The position numbers and the translations under genes were made by a program. Under the pieces are notes generated by a model. That model was not told the origin of the DNA. It saw nothing but the letters and a program-made list of their open reading frames with translations, and ran no database searches. Shown here one piece after another: positions 52,848 to 63,266 of a stretch of 64,000 bases of DNA (position 1 is the stretch's first letter; each line of letters begins with the position of its first letter). The stretch comes from Gammaproteobacteria bacterium (GTDB taxonomy: Bacteria; Pseudomonadota; Gammaproteobacteria; Steroidobacterales; Woeseiaceae), in NCBI GenBank assembly GCA_029863305.1, contig JAOTVR010000006.1, forward strand, positions 18,468 through 82,467. The letters are read 5' to 3'.

Positions 52848-53720
52848 TTGCCGGGCGAAAAAGAAATTCGCAATAAGATCAGAAGCGTGAAGAACATGCA
52901 GAAGATCACCAGTGCGATGGAGAAGGTTGCTGCCAGCAAGATTCGCAAAGCGCAGAATCAGATGGAAGCGTCGAGACCGTATGCGCAGCGTATTCGTCGG
53001 GTGATCAGCCACCTTGCGAAGGCGAATGCCGAGGTCAATCACCCGTTCATGACACATCGGGAAGTCAGGCGGGTCGGCCTCATCGTCATTTCGACTGATC
53101 GCGGTCTTTGCGGCGGCTTGAACGTTAATCTGTTCAAAAGAGTCATCGGCGAAATCTCTGACTGGAGGGAAAAGGACGTTCACGTCGATCTCGTACTCGT
53201 TGGCGCGAAGGCTGTGCAGTTCTTCCGACGCCTCGGCGGTAACGTTGTCGGTACGGCAACTCACCTCGGCGACAGGCCGACAATCAACGACCTGATCGGC
53301 TCGATCAAGATAATGCTCGATGCTTACACCAACGGGAAAATCGATCGTCTGTACCTGCTGCACAACGAGTATGTAAGCGCCATGAGCCAGAAGCCGGAAG
53401 CAGTGACGTTGTTGCCGGTCAGTGAGATCGAGGAATCCGATGACGAGCTACAGGAGCGCTGGGATTATATTTACGAACCCGAAGCGGCCGACCTGCTTGA
53501 TGCATTTCTGATGCGCTTTATCGAGTCGCAGGTATATCGCGGCGCGGTCGAGAATTTTGCCTGCGAAATGGCGGCCAAAATGGTGGCGATGAAGTCGGCG
53601 ACCGACAACGCGGGCGAGATCATCGAAAAGCTACAGCTGCAATACAACAAGGCCCGACAAGCCGCCATCACGCAGGAAATTTCAGAAATTGTCGGCGGTG
53701 CAGCCGCCGTTTCTGGCTAA
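52848..53720 (+). CDS. atpG: F0F1 ATP synthase subunit gamma
   Basis: Central rotor shaft of 290 residues. The N-terminus [30 protein letters not shown] and the C-terminal coiled coil with [17 protein letters not shown] are typical. The start must be TTG at 52848, since no ATG lies before the conserved N-terminus; AAAAGGACTT precedes it. Confidence 0.97.
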   Translation: MPGEKEIRNKIRSVKNMQKITSAMEKVAASKIRKAQNQMEASRPYAQRIRRVISHLAKANAEVNHPFMTHREVRRVGLIVISTDRGLCGGLNVNLFKRVIGEISDWREKDVHVDLVLVGAKAVQFFRRLGGNVVGTATHLGDRPTINDLIGSIKIMLDAYTNGKIDRLYLLHNEYVSAMSQKPEAVTLLPVSEIEESDDELQERWDYIYEPEAADLLDAFLMRFIESQVYRGAVENFACEMAAKMVAMKSATDNAGEIIEKLQLQYNKARQAAITQEISEIVGGAAAVSG

Positions 53721-53731
53721 CAGGATTTTAG

Positions 53732-55159
<1,428 letters not shown>

Positions 55160-55176
55160 CGAATCGAGACGAACTG

Positions 55177-55596
55177 ATGGCCACGATAAAAGTCGACATC
55201 GTATCAGCGGAAGGTGAAATCCATTCAGGCGAAGCGCTGATGGTTTTCGCTCCCGCAATAATGGGCGAAATCGGCATTGCGCCGCGGCATGCACCATTGC
55301 TGACGGCGTTGAAGCCAGGCGAAGTTCGTGTTCAGGATCCCGAAGGCGCCGAGCACTTCTTCTACGTCACCGGTGGCATGCTCGAAGTGCAGCCGGCGCT
55401 CGTGACGGTGCTTGCCGATACGGCGCTGCGAGGCGAGCAGCTCGACGAGGCGGCAGCGCTCGCTGCGCAGCAACAGGCAGAGCAGGCATTGCAGGGCGCC
55501 TCCGAAGAAACCGATATCGCGCGCGCGCAGCAGGAGCTTGCCGAAGCGCGTGCTCGCTACCAGGCAGCGCAGAAACTCAGGGGCAAGCGCAAATAG
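55177..55596 (+). CDS. atpC: F0F1 ATP synthase subunit epsilon
   Basis: Rotor subunit and ATPase regulator of 139 residues. An N-terminal beta-sandwich (VDIVSAEGEIHSGEALMV, GIAPRHAPLLTALKPGEV) is followed by a C-terminal helical pair (AQQEL-type repeats). It is the last gene of the operon; a short hairpin GGGCTCAGAGCCC at 55602-55614 may act as a weak terminator shared with the convergent symporter gene. Confidence 0.97.
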   Translation: MATIKVDIVSAEGEIHSGEALMVFAPAIMGEIGIAPRHAPLLTALKPGEVRVQDPEGAEHFFYVTGGMLEVQPALVTVLADTALRGEQLDEAAALAAQQQAEQALQGASEETDIARAQQELAEARARYQAAQKLRGKRK

Positions 55597-55605
55597 CGGG
55601 TGGGC

Positions 55606-57105
55606 TCAGAGCCCTTCTCGTCCCAGGGGCTCCGAGCCCATGCGTTTCAATAGTGGCAGCGTTCCCAGCCGGTTCCGCATTTCCACTGGATTCCCATCAC
55701 TGTCGCGCAGTTCACGCGGCGGGTCTATCTTCTGCGTCAACGGCGTAACGATCAACATCGTGACCAGAGAAAAAGCAAGGCCGATAAAGTCAGCCGGCAA
55801 TGTCGGCGAGAAGAAATTGGTCAACAGCCAGGCCAATATGCCCGCCGCCATCGCGGACAGCGCCCCCGCCCTGTTCGCTTTCTTCCACCAGACGCCGAGG
55901 ATGAATGGAACGATGATTGCGGCCAGACCGAGGATATTGGCGTCAACCATCAGGTTGAATACGACCTGAATCTTTATTGCAACGGCAATAGAAATAATCC
56001 CACAAGCCGGGATTGCAAGCCGCGCGACGAGCAGCGAGAGCTTTGCCGAAGGGGCGCGTTTGACCAGCGGCAAAACATTCTTGGCCAGCAGGCTGGCACA
56101 TGCCAGTAGCGCGCTATCGCCGGAACTCATTATTGCAGCCAAAATGGCACCAACAAATACAGCGACGAGAACAGGGTGGAGATGCTCGATTGCCAGCATC
56201 GGAATAACGGATTCTGAGGAACTCAGGTTGGGCATCGTCACGCTGGCAATGATGCCAAGAAACACGGGGATCAACCCGAATGCCAGGTAGCCGATGCCGC
56301 CAAAGTAAAATGAGTTTTGTGCAACCTGCTCGCTCTTTGCGGCGGAAACTCGCTGGAACAGCGTTTGCGCCGAAATATCGACAACGCCGATGATTGTCCA
56401 GGCCCGCAGGTAGTTGAGCCACTGCTCTGGTGTGTTGTCCATAGGCAGCATACGAAATGTGTATTCGTTCAGCTGCGGGGACACAGCCTGCCAGCCGCCG
56501 ACGTCGACGAGGACGACGATCAACAGGACGAGCAATCCAAGGATAATGATCAGCATCTGGACAAAATCGGTCATCGCGACCGCCCACATACCACCAATGG
56601 CGGTGTAGATGAATATCACGATCGCACCGCTAACGATGCCGATCTCCAGCGGAATGTTCGTCAGTGACTCGAAAATAAGGCCAAACGCGACCAGGACCGC
56701 TCCGACCCAGGCGATATTCGAGAACAGCGAAGTGGCGGTAATGGCCATCGCGGCGACCTTTCCGTAGCGCTGCTCCATAAAGTCGGCAACCGTCATTACG
56801 CGAAGGCGCCGGAACATTCTTGCAAAGAAAAAGCCGACGAGGAGCAAGGCAAGAGCGCCACCCCACGGGTCCTCGATGACTCCCAGCATCCCGCTATCGT
56901 AGGCCGCGCCGGCGCCACCCATCATTGTGCTGCCACCGAACCATGTCGCGATCACGGTCATCGAGCACAGCCAGACCGGGAGGCCGCGGCCCGCGACGAC
57001 GAACTCGGTGACCGAGTGGGTCTTTTTCGACGCGAAGTATCCGACGACGAGCATCCCGACCATGTAGATCGCAACGCCGATAAAGATGATCGTCTCATTA
57101 CTCAT
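55606..57105 (-). CDS. Sodium:solute symporter family protein
   Basis: SSS/SSF-family transporter of 499 residues with about 13 hydrophobic segments. Family marks include FVVAGRGLPVWLCSMTVIATWFGG near the N-terminus, YTAIGGMWAVAMTDFVQ and AAIMSSGDSALLACASLLAKNV, the Na+-binding region. The solute is not identifiable. The ATG at 57105 gives a normal N-terminus; a start at 57153 adds 16 residues. The gene separates atpC from glmU, which are often adjacent, and is divergent from glmU. Confidence 0.9.
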   Translation of the reverse strand: MSNETIIFIGVAIYMVGMLVVGYFASKKTHSVTEFVVAGRGLPVWLCSMTVIATWFGGSTMMGGAGAAYDSGMLGVIEDPWGGALALLLVGFFFARMFRRLRVMTVADFMEQRYGKVAAMAITATSLFSNIAWVGAVLVAFGLIFESLTNIPLEIGIVSGAIVIFIYTAIGGMWAVAMTDFVQMLIIILGLLVLLIVVLVDVGGWQAVSPQLNEYTFRMLPMDNTPEQWLNYLRAWTIIGVVDISAQTLFQRVSAAKSEQVAQNSFYFGGIGYLAFGLIPVFLGIIASVTMPNLSSSESVIPMLAIEHLHPVLVAVFVGAILAAIMSSGDSALLACASLLAKNVLPLVKRAPSAKLSLLVARLAIPACGIISIAVAIKIQVVFNLMVDANILGLAAIIVPFILGVWWKKANRAGALSAMAAGILAWLLTNFFSPTLPADFIGLAFSLVTMLIVTPLTQKIDPPRELRDSDGNPVEMRNRLGTLPLLKRMGSEPLGREGL

Positions 57106-57155
57106 AACGGCACATACGGTATCATGCGCAAGCCACGAAACAGGGAGTTTCACGC

Positions 57156-58520
57156 TTGCCGCTAAGCATCATTATTCTCGCCGCGGGGCAGGGTACCCGC
57201 ATGCGCTCCGATCTGCCAAAGGTCTTGCAAACCCTTGCCGGCAGGCCGATGCTGAGCCATGTTCTGGAGTGTGCCCGCGCACTGCAGGCTGCCGACATCT
57301 GCGTTGTATACGGCCATGGCGGTGAAACCGTGCCCTCGACCATCGGGCAGGAGGATCTGCGCTGGGTGCTGCAGGCAGAGCAGCACGGCACGGGGCACGC
57401 GGTGCAGCAAGCGATGCCGGAAACACCGCCCGGCAATCGTGCGTTGATCCTGTTTGGCGATGTACCATTGCTCACGGTCGCGACGCTCACGCGCTTGCTC
57501 GAGGACACTCCGGCAGATGGCGTCGCGGTTCTGACCGTCGATCTTCATGATCCGTACGGATACGGGCGCATCGTCCGTGACGGTGAGCGTGTGGTTGGCA
57601 TCGTCGAGCAGAAGGACGCAACGCCGGCGCAGCGGGCAATCACGGAGATCAACACCGGTGTCATGGTTTGTCCGGCGGGCAGACTGGGAGACTGGCTGCA
57701 AAACCTGAGTAACGACAACGCTCAGGGCGAGTACTATTTGACCGATGTCGTCGCGATGGCCGTGCGCGATGGAGTCGATGTCAGGGGCGTGAAGGCAAGC
57801 AACCGGATAGAGGTGATGGGTATCAACGATAAGAAACAACTGGCCGAGGCCGAGCGCGCATTGCAAGCTCGTCTTGTCGACGAACTGATGGCAGAGGGCG
57901 TCGGGTTTGCCGACCCGGCGCGGGTCGACATCCGCGGCAAGTTGACCTGTGGCAAGGATGTGTTCATTGATGTAAACGCGGTATTCGAGGGCGACGTATC
58001 GTTAGGTGACGGTTCGCGCATCGAGTCCAACAACCTTATCCGCGACAGTAAAATGGGGCCGGGTACCGTGGTTCACTCGAATTGCCATATCGAGGGAGCA
58101 ACAACGGGCCGGGACTGTGAAATCGGCCCGTTTGCACGCATGCGTCCGGGTGCTGCGCTCTCGAACAATGTCAAAGTCGGCAATTTCGTCGAGATCAAAA
58201 AGAGCACGGTCGCGGATGGCAGCAAGATCAACCATCTGACCTACATCGGTGATGCCGAGGTCGGGGCAGGCGTCAATGTCGGGGCCGGTACGATCACGTG
58301 CAATTACGACGGTGCGAACAAATACAAGACGACGATTGGTGATGACGCTTTCATCGGCTCCGGCGTAAACCTGGTGGCACCTGTGGAGATAGGCAAGGGC
58401 GCGACGATCGGCGCCGGCTCGACGATCACGAAACCGGCAGCGGCAGGTGAACTCACGCTCGGGCGCGCAAAGCAAATGACCATCAAGGGCTGGAAGAAAC
58501 CGGTCAAGAAAGGGAGTTAG
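57156..58520 (+). CDS. glmU: Bifunctional GlcNAc-1-P uridyltransferase / glucosamine-1-P acetyltransferase
   Basis: Makes UDP-GlcNAc for peptidoglycan and LPS. It is 454 residues. The N-terminal pyrophosphorylase domain begins IIILAAGQGTRMRSDLPKVL. The C-terminal half is a left-handed beta-helix of hexapeptide repeats (IGPFARMRPGAALSNNVKVG, VGAGTITCNYDGANKYKT) with the acetyltransferase site. The start is TTG at 57156 behind AGGGAG. glmS follows two bases after its stop, so hexosamine synthesis is one operon. Confidence 0.97.
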   Translation: MPLSIIILAAGQGTRMRSDLPKVLQTLAGRPMLSHVLECARALQAADICVVYGHGGETVPSTIGQEDLRWVLQAEQHGTGHAVQQAMPETPPGNRALILFGDVPLLTVATLTRLLEDTPADGVAVLTVDLHDPYGYGRIVRDGERVVGIVEQKDATPAQRAITEINTGVMVCPAGRLGDWLQNLSNDNAQGEYYLTDVVAMAVRDGVDVRGVKASNRIEVMGINDKKQLAEAERALQARLVDELMAEGVGFADPARVDIRGKLTCGKDVFIDVNAVFEGDVSLGDGSRIESNNLIRDSKMGPGTVVHSNCHIEGATTGRDCEIGPFARMRPGAALSNNVKVGNFVEIKKSTVADGSKINHLTYIGDAEVGAGVNVGAGTITCNYDGANKYKTTIGDDAFIGSGVNLVAPVEIGKGATIGAGSTITKPAAAGELTLGRAKQMTIKGWKKPVKKGS

Positions 58521-58522
58521 TC

Positions 58523-60355
58523 ATGTGTGGAATCGTCGGCGCAGTCGCCGAACGGGATATTGTTCCAACGCTCGTAGAGGGCCTGCGTCGCCTCGAGTAT
58601 CGCGGTTACGACTCGGCCGGCGTGGCCGTTGTTGGCGACGACAAGGTAATTGGTCTGTGCCGTACCGTTGGAAAAGTATCGGAGCTCGACAAGAAACTCG
58701 AGCAACAGCCGTTGCACGGCCGCCTTGGCGTCGCGCATACGCGATGGGCAACGCATGGCGGCGTTACCGAAGCGAATGCACACCCACATCTTTCCGGCGG
58801 CCGTGTCGCCGTAATTCATAATGGAATTATTGAGAACTTCCAGCCGATCAAGGAGGAGCTTCAGGCAATCGGCTACGACTTTCAATCCGAGACGGACACC
58901 GAGGTTGCAGCACATCTGATTCACAGCTACCTGACTCAAGGCCTGGATCTGGTCGAGGCCGTTGGCCAGGCCGTCGAGCGATTTGAAGGCGCGTACGCGC
59001 TGCTCGTCGTTGATGCCGAAGACCCGGACCGAATCGTCGTTAGCCGGGTCGCCAGCCCACTGGTTATCGGGCTGGGGGACGGCGAGAATTTTGTCGCCAG
59101 CGGTGTACCGGCCTTGCTACCGGTTACGCAGCGATTTATCTACCTGGAACAAGGCGATCTGGCCGAGATTCGCCGCGATGGCGTGCGAATTGTGAACACG
59201 GAGGGCAAAGAAGTTTCGCGCGAGGTTCACGAAACCGAGTGGGACAGCGAGTCCGCGGAAAAAGCTCCCTACAGCCATTTCATGCTAAAGGAAATATTCG
59301 AACAGCCGAGCGCGCTGGCCGATACTCTCTATGGCCGCGTTGCGAATCAGCGGGTCAGGCCCGAGTCGCTCGGACCGCGAGCGTCAGAGTTGCTCGACAA
59401 GGTCGAACACATTCACATCGTCGCTTGTGGAACCAGTTATCATGCGGGTTGCGTCGGCAAGTACTGGATCGAGTCCATTGCCCATGTGCCGTGCCAGGTA
59501 GAGATCGCAAGCGAGTACCGCTATCGCCACGTCCTGGTCCCGCCTAACACGCTTTTCGTGACACTGTCGCAGTCCGGCGAAACCGCCGATACGCTCGAGG
59601 CCTTACGCATGGCCAAGGAGGGCGGCTATATCGGCTCATTGACGATCTGCAACAGCGCACACAGTTCGATGGTGCGCGAGTCCGATCTTGTCATGATGAC
59701 CCAGGCAGGTCCCGAGATTGGCGTAGCGAGCACCAAGGCATTTACGACCCAGTTACTCTCAGTCCTTCTTGTCACGCTGATGATGGCTCGGCATCGAGGA
59801 TTGTCGAAGGAACAGGAGAAGGAGTTCGTATCAAACCTTACGCACGCCGCCGCCGCCTCTGATCTGGCGCTGCAAATGAGCGACCAGTTGCAAGAGTTGG
59901 CCGAAGATTTTGCCGAAAAGCAACACACGCTTTTTCTCGGGCGAGGCCCGATGTGGCCCATCGCAATGGAGGGTGCGCTGAAGCTCAAAGAGATTTCGTA
60001 TATTCACGCAGAGGCCTATGCGGCTGGTGAACTAAAGCACGGACCCTTGGCCCTGATCGACGAAGACATGCCGGTCGTTGTCGTCGCGCCAAATAACGAA
60101 CTGCTGGATAAACTGAAATCCAATATGCAAGTGGTGCGCGCACGCGGTGGCCAGCTGTACGTGTTCGCGGATAAAGAGACGGGCATCAAAAGCGAACCTG
60201 GCATGAAAGTAATTGCAATGCCACATGCAGACCGACTGATTGCGCCTATCGTTTATACCATTCCGCTTCAGCTTTTGGCATATCACGTTGCTGTATTAAG
60301 GGGTACCGATATAGATCAGCCGAGGAATCTTGCGAAGTCGGTAACGGTTGAATAG
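58523..60355 (+). CDS. glmS: Glutamine--fructose-6-phosphate aminotransferase (isomerizing)
   Basis: First enzyme of hexosamine synthesis, 610 residues (E. coli 609). Cys2 is the glutaminase nucleophile (MCGIVGAVAERD), with HTRWATHGGVTEANAHPH and HNGIIENF following. Two SIS domains contain CGTSYHAG, SQSGETADTLEALR and the end LAKSVTVE. A GGGAG site lies inside the glmU end. Confidence 0.98.
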   Translation: MCGIVGAVAERDIVPTLVEGLRRLEYRGYDSAGVAVVGDDKVIGLCRTVGKVSELDKKLEQQPLHGRLGVAHTRWATHGGVTEANAHPHLSGGRVAVIHNGIIENFQPIKEELQAIGYDFQSETDTEVAAHLIHSYLTQGLDLVEAVGQAVERFEGAYALLVVDAEDPDRIVVSRVASPLVIGLGDGENFVASGVPALLPVTQRFIYLEQGDLAEIRRDGVRIVNTEGKEVSREVHETEWDSESAEKAPYSHFMLKEIFEQPSALADTLYGRVANQRVRPESLGPRASELLDKVEHIHIVACGTSYHAGCVGKYWIESIAHVPCQVEIASEYRYRHVLVPPNTLFVTLSQSGETADTLEALRMAKEGGYIGSLTICNSAHSSMVRESDLVMMTQAGPEIGVASTKAFTTQLLSVLLVTLMMARHRGLSKEQEKEFVSNLTHAAAASDLALQMSDQLQELAEDFAEKQHTLFLGRGPMWPIAMEGALKLKEISYIHAEAYAAGELKHGPLALIDEDMPVVVVAPNNELLDKLKSNMQVVRARGGQLYVFADKETGIKSEPGMKVIAMPHADRLIAPIVYTIPLQLLAYHVAVLRGTDIDQPRNLAKSVTVE

Positions 60356-60626
60356 CAACAGGTCGTATGCCGTTTTGCGAATGGTCCGAGGTAATAAACA
60401 AGTCAAAAGAGAATAAAGAACTGAATCTTTTCGAGGTGCTCTGGAATATAGGCTTCAATAGATTGGAAATGTGAGATGGCCAGGGGCTTCTCGGGGTCAG
60501 GAGCTGATGCTGCTAATGAACGTCTGCTTTTTCCGATAGCAGTCGCCTGAGTGTCTTGTTTGGGGAAGACGCGACCTTCCGCTGACGGCCAAAAGCGGTC
60601 ATTGCACGATCTCTGTTGGCGCGCAT
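60356..60626. other. Intergenic region with repeat copy A
   Basis: No convincing gene. At 60518-60609 it holds one copy of a dispersed palindromic repeat. Read on minus, a CCGCTTTTGGCCG...AGCGG hairpin is followed by a CTGCT...AGCAG hairpin. The repeat ends about 18 bases from the 3' end of the neighbouring minus-strand gene. Confidence 0.6.
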
Positions 60627-61406
60627 TCAGGCGCCCCGTTTGGTCAACCGAATCACAATACTCGGATACTCGAGGTGGACCTCGCGTCTCAGGGCGTCAG
60701 CCTTTCTGTAGTGCTCAGATCGTGCGTGAGACTTGTACCAAAGTCTGCCCGCAATCACGACAATGGCGGCCAAGACTAAGCCGACTGCACGAGTTTGTGC
60801 AATGGCACTGCCCAGAATATAGAACGCAAATGCCAGGACCACGGTACCAATGATGATGTAGGTTGAAACGTCTTCAGCGCGTTTCCCATCGGGCCCGATT
60901 ACCTTTTCAACTGCATCTTCGACGAGATCGTCCGGATGATCAGTGTGAAATGCCACGGCGTCGTACACGCCGGGGGCGATACGCGTATCGGTGCGAATAT
61001 TGTCGTTGGGGTTGAACTCAGCGAACGTTGATTCAGCACCGCCGAAGGCTATCTGACCAGAGTTAGCTCGAAACTCTGCCGTCAGTGCATCGTCTTCAAT
61101 GCAGTACTGCATGACCTCGTCGGGCACTTGCTCATCGACGTACAAGTGCAGCAAGTAACCGCCATCCCCCCCAGTCGGCATGCGAATGGCTTGATTATTG
61201 GCTTCAAGTCCTGCGAGTGTCTTTTCGGAAACGCGCGCAGGCGGTATTTCGTCAATGCTGAACAGCACCATCTCCGCGACGTCTGAACCACCTTCCAATA
61301 CTATCTTCGACACCAGGTCATTCTCACAATTCGATGGCCGCAAACTTGCTCGCTGCGGCGCGCGCGTTTGGTCGATTACCAGCGACCGCTTCACGCCCTG
61401 AGTCAC
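60627..61406 (-). CDS. Hypothetical two-helix membrane protein next to IS110 element
   Basis: Not recognised. The open frame starts with a GTG at 61406, which lies in the right end of the insertion sequence and gives 259 residues. A GTG at 61313 (VSKIVLEGGSDVAEMVLFS) gives 228 and may be the original start, with GAGAATGAC ahead of it. The N-terminal 160 residues are soluble and acidic. Two helices follow (TYIIIGTVVLAFAFYILGSA and AVGLVLAAIVVIAGRLWY), then a basic tail. Either the IS inserted just upstream of an intact gene, or it truncated the N-terminus. Confidence 0.6.
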   Translation of the reverse strand: MTQGVKRSLVIDQTRAPQRASLRPSNCENDLVSKIVLEGGSDVAEMVLFSIDEIPPARVSEKTLAGLEANNQAIRMPTGGDGGYLLHLYVDEQVPDEVMQYCIEDDALTAEFRANSGQIAFGGAESTFAEFNPNDNIRTDTRIAPGVYDAVAFHTDHPDDLVEDAVEKVIGPDGKRAEDVSTYIIIGTVVLAFAFYILGSAIAQTRAVGLVLAAIVVIAGRLWYKSHARSEHYRKADALRREVHLEYPSIVIRLTKRGA

Positions 61407-61410
61407 TCAG

Positions 61411-62667
61411 TCAAGCAGCTTCTGCTGTTTTGAGCAAGGACGATCCGCGTTCCTGTAGAGCTTTTAGATACCTGGCTTCGTCATACGGTGTTCGAGTTTT
61501 CCAGCATCGGTACAGGATGCGGATCCACTTGAACGCCAGTGCTCTGACCGCCGCCTGGTACGAGCAACCTTTTGCTCGCTGCTGATAATAATACAGACCG
61601 GCCCAGTACGATTTGTTGATTGTTTGAGCGGCCCATTCAACGAAGGTCTGTCGCAGGAACGTCGGGGCTTGCCATCGCCAGTGGATCCACAGTTGCTGGC
61701 CGCTACGCTCCGTGACGGGTGCAATACCGCCGTACTTTTGCACCTCAGCAGCATTGTTGAAGCGCTCACGCTGCTCACCGAAGGCGACCATCAGTCGTGA
61801 TGTGTACACCGGTCCGGCGCCCGGCAGACCGTCGAACAGTTCGTGATCCGGATGCTGTGGCGCCAGAGCGGCGATCTCTTCATCGAAGCTATCCAGGCAC
61901 GCCAGCATCGTCTCGAGCTGCTCGACGAGTGTCAGCGCCAACAGGCGATAAGGGATGACGACACCATCATCGGTGGTCAGCGGCACGGCCGACTTGATGG
62001 CGGTGATGCGCCTGTCCAGTAGTGGCTTGCGGTTCATGTTGTGCGCGCGGAAGAACGTCTCCAGGGTCGCCTTGCGTGCGCGTCTTGCCTGGACCACCGT
62101 GGGCCATCGCTTGATGAAGTCGCAGAACAGCTTCGTGTCGATGCGATCGAACCACTCAAGTGCCTGTGGATAGTATTGCTTCAGCGCATTACGCAGACGG
62201 TTGGTGAGCCGCACGCGATCGTTCATCAGGCGACGGCGCTGTTCGGTCAGCGTCATCAAGGCACGCATCTCGATGCTCTGTGGTTTCAGTGGATGGAACT
62301 GGTCCGGGTGACGCAGCAACAGGTTGAGGATGTACACGGCATCGGTGGGATCGTCCTTGGCGCCACTCGGCGTAAAGGTCCTGCGGTACGAGACCAGGCT
62401 CGACGGGTTGACCGGGTACAGCACAAAGAAGTCGTACTTCTGTAGCGCAGCAACGATCGGCCCCTTCGATAACTCCAGGGCCACCGCCATCGGTCCACCG
62501 TGCTTCCGATGGAGCGATCGGGCCCATTCGTCAATCTTCTCCGACTGGTGCGGGATCTGTAAGAGTTCCTGTTTGCCAGTCGCCGTTACGTGGATGCAGA
62601 CATCGTGCTTCTTGTCTGCCCAGTCAATGCCGATTATTGCGGTGTAGTTGGATAGCGCCGTCTGCAT
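61411..62667 (-). CDS. IS110-family transposase (DEDD recombinase)
   Basis: Recombinase of 418 residues. The N-terminal RuvC-like domain has the first Asp in IIGIDWADKKHDV, the Glu in VALELSKGPIV and Asp residues in GAKDDPTDAVYIL. The C-terminal Transposase_20 domain contains LPGAGPVYTSRLMVAFGE and YGGIAPVTERSGQ, the region of the catalytic Ser. Family members recombine element and target DNA through a bridge RNA. The frame is intact, so the element may still be active. The ATG at 62667 follows a GGGGG stretch. Confidence 0.95.
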   Translation of the reverse strand: MQTALSNYTAIIGIDWADKKHDVCIHVTATGKQELLQIPHQSEKIDEWARSLHRKHGGPMAVALELSKGPIVAALQKYDFFVLYPVNPSSLVSYRRTFTPSGAKDDPTDAVYILNLLLRHPDQFHPLKPQSIEMRALMTLTEQRRRLMNDRVRLTNRLRNALKQYYPQALEWFDRIDTKLFCDFIKRWPTVVQARRARKATLETFFRAHNMNRKPLLDRRITAIKSAVPLTTDDGVVIPYRLLALTLVEQLETMLACLDSFDEEIAALAPQHPDHELFDGLPGAGPVYTSRLMVAFGEQRERFNNAAEVQKYGGIAPVTERSGQQLWIHWRWQAPTFLRQTFVEWAAQTINKSYWAGLYYYQQRAKGCSYQAAVRALAFKWIRILYRCWKTRTPYDEARYLKALQERGSSLLKTAEAA

Positions 62668-62700
62668 TGCATGCCCCCGAAAGTGGTATCGTTATGGACC

Positions 62701-62889
62701 GGGACATGCAGGCCACGAGCTCTGCGAAGGCAATATAGGTGAGCCGGTTACGCGACGCGCCCTGAGTATTCGTTGTCGAGCTCAAGCGCACCTGCGGACT
62801 CGAAGCCAAAGCGGTGAACATCGCGTGTTTGGGTCAACATATTCGTAGTCCGCGGGTGCATGTCCCCCTCACCGACAGATACCTGCCGG
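62701..62889 (-). ncRNA. Candidate bridge RNA (seekRNA) of the IS110 element
   Basis: Read on minus, the leader folds by eye into four elements. (1) A 5' stem-loop at 62872-62889, CCGGCAG-GTAT-CTGTCGG, 7 bp with one G-U pair. (2) A 10-bp closing stem, GGGACATGCA (62857-62866) with TGCATGTCCC (62701-62710). (3) Hairpin 1 at 62788-62859, GCACCCGCGGACT...AGTCCGCAGGTGC with one mismatch, an inner CCAAA/TTTGG stem and an enclosed loop. (4) Hairpin 2 at 62717-62783, GAGCTC...GAGCTC plus CGAA/TTCG. A 5' stem-loop followed by two large loops matches the known IS110 bridge RNA plan (target- and donor-binding loops). Transcript ends are not known. Confidence 0.7.
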
Positions 62890-62965
62890 CTGTCTCTAAG
62901 TATCACTGAGGGAGAGACTGACTATCTATAAAGGGTCATTAGCAGAAATCATACCGCAAACCAGG

Positions 62966-63000
62966 CGACCGTTGCCTTCCGGCCAAAAGAGGTCGATCAT
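62966..63000 (-). repeat. Dispersed palindromic repeat, copy B
   Basis: On minus, GACCTCTTTTGGCCGGAAGG followed by CAACGGTCGCC matches copy A (GACCGCTTTTGGCCG...GGTCGC). The outer GACC/GGTC can pair. It overlaps the last codons of the 89-residue gene. Confidence 0.55.
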
Positions 63001-63266
63001 CCGTTGCAACGAATCCCACGAATTATCCACTTCAACACAAGTACAAGAAGCAATACTGCGATCGGCGGGCCAAACCAAAGTGCGTACGCTTTGAATGTAA
63101 AGCCCCACTCCGGTAGCGCCGAACCAAGTACGTCTACCGCCATCGCCCGCTCGTCGCGACACGACAACAGTCGTTCGTCGCCACCGAAGATTTCGCACCA
63201 AAAGGGCAACGACAGCCAAACTAGGCTAGCGAGCCCCCACACAATAAGCCAAAGCCTGTTTCTCAT
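62997..63266 (-). CDS. Small hypothetical membrane protein
   Basis: 89 residues with two hydrophobic helices, LWLIVWGLASLVWLSLPFW near the N-terminus and FGPPIAVLLLVLVLKWIIRG near the C-terminus, joined by a polar loop with two cysteines. The pattern looks like a real membrane protein rather than a chance frame, but I do not recognise a family. It follows the IS and shares its strand. Confidence 0.55.
   Translation of the reverse strand: MRNRLWLIVWGLASLVWLSLPFWCEIFGGDERLLSCRDERAMAVDVLGSALPEWGFTFKAYALWFGPPIAVLLLVLVLKWIIRGIRCNG

Larger units (their letters stand above)
61394..62910 (-). mobile_element. IS110-family insertion sequence (approximate ends)
   Basis: About 1.5 kb: a DEDD transposase gene with a roughly 240-base non-coding leader on its 5' side and almost no sequence after its stop. 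This is the layout of the IS110 group, whose bridge RNA lies upstream of the transposase. No long terminal inverted repeats are seen, as expected. A short dyad CTGAGTCACTCAG (61398-61410) sits at the right end, and a related TCACTGAG is at 62903-62910. CGCCCTGAGT occurs at 61394-61403 and again inside the leader at 62758-62767. The exact termini and core dinucleotide cannot be fixed without an empty site; CT at both ends is one option. Confidence 0.75.

Noticed and set aside
55602..55614. Strong bidirectional terminator after atpC
   Set aside because: Only five pairs with a three-base loop and no T-run; mentioned in the atpC entry but not listed as a terminator.
62926..63219. 97-codon minus-strand frame overlapping the small membrane protein
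   Set aside because: Same region in another frame; arginine-rich shadow, whereas the 89-residue frame has clear helices.
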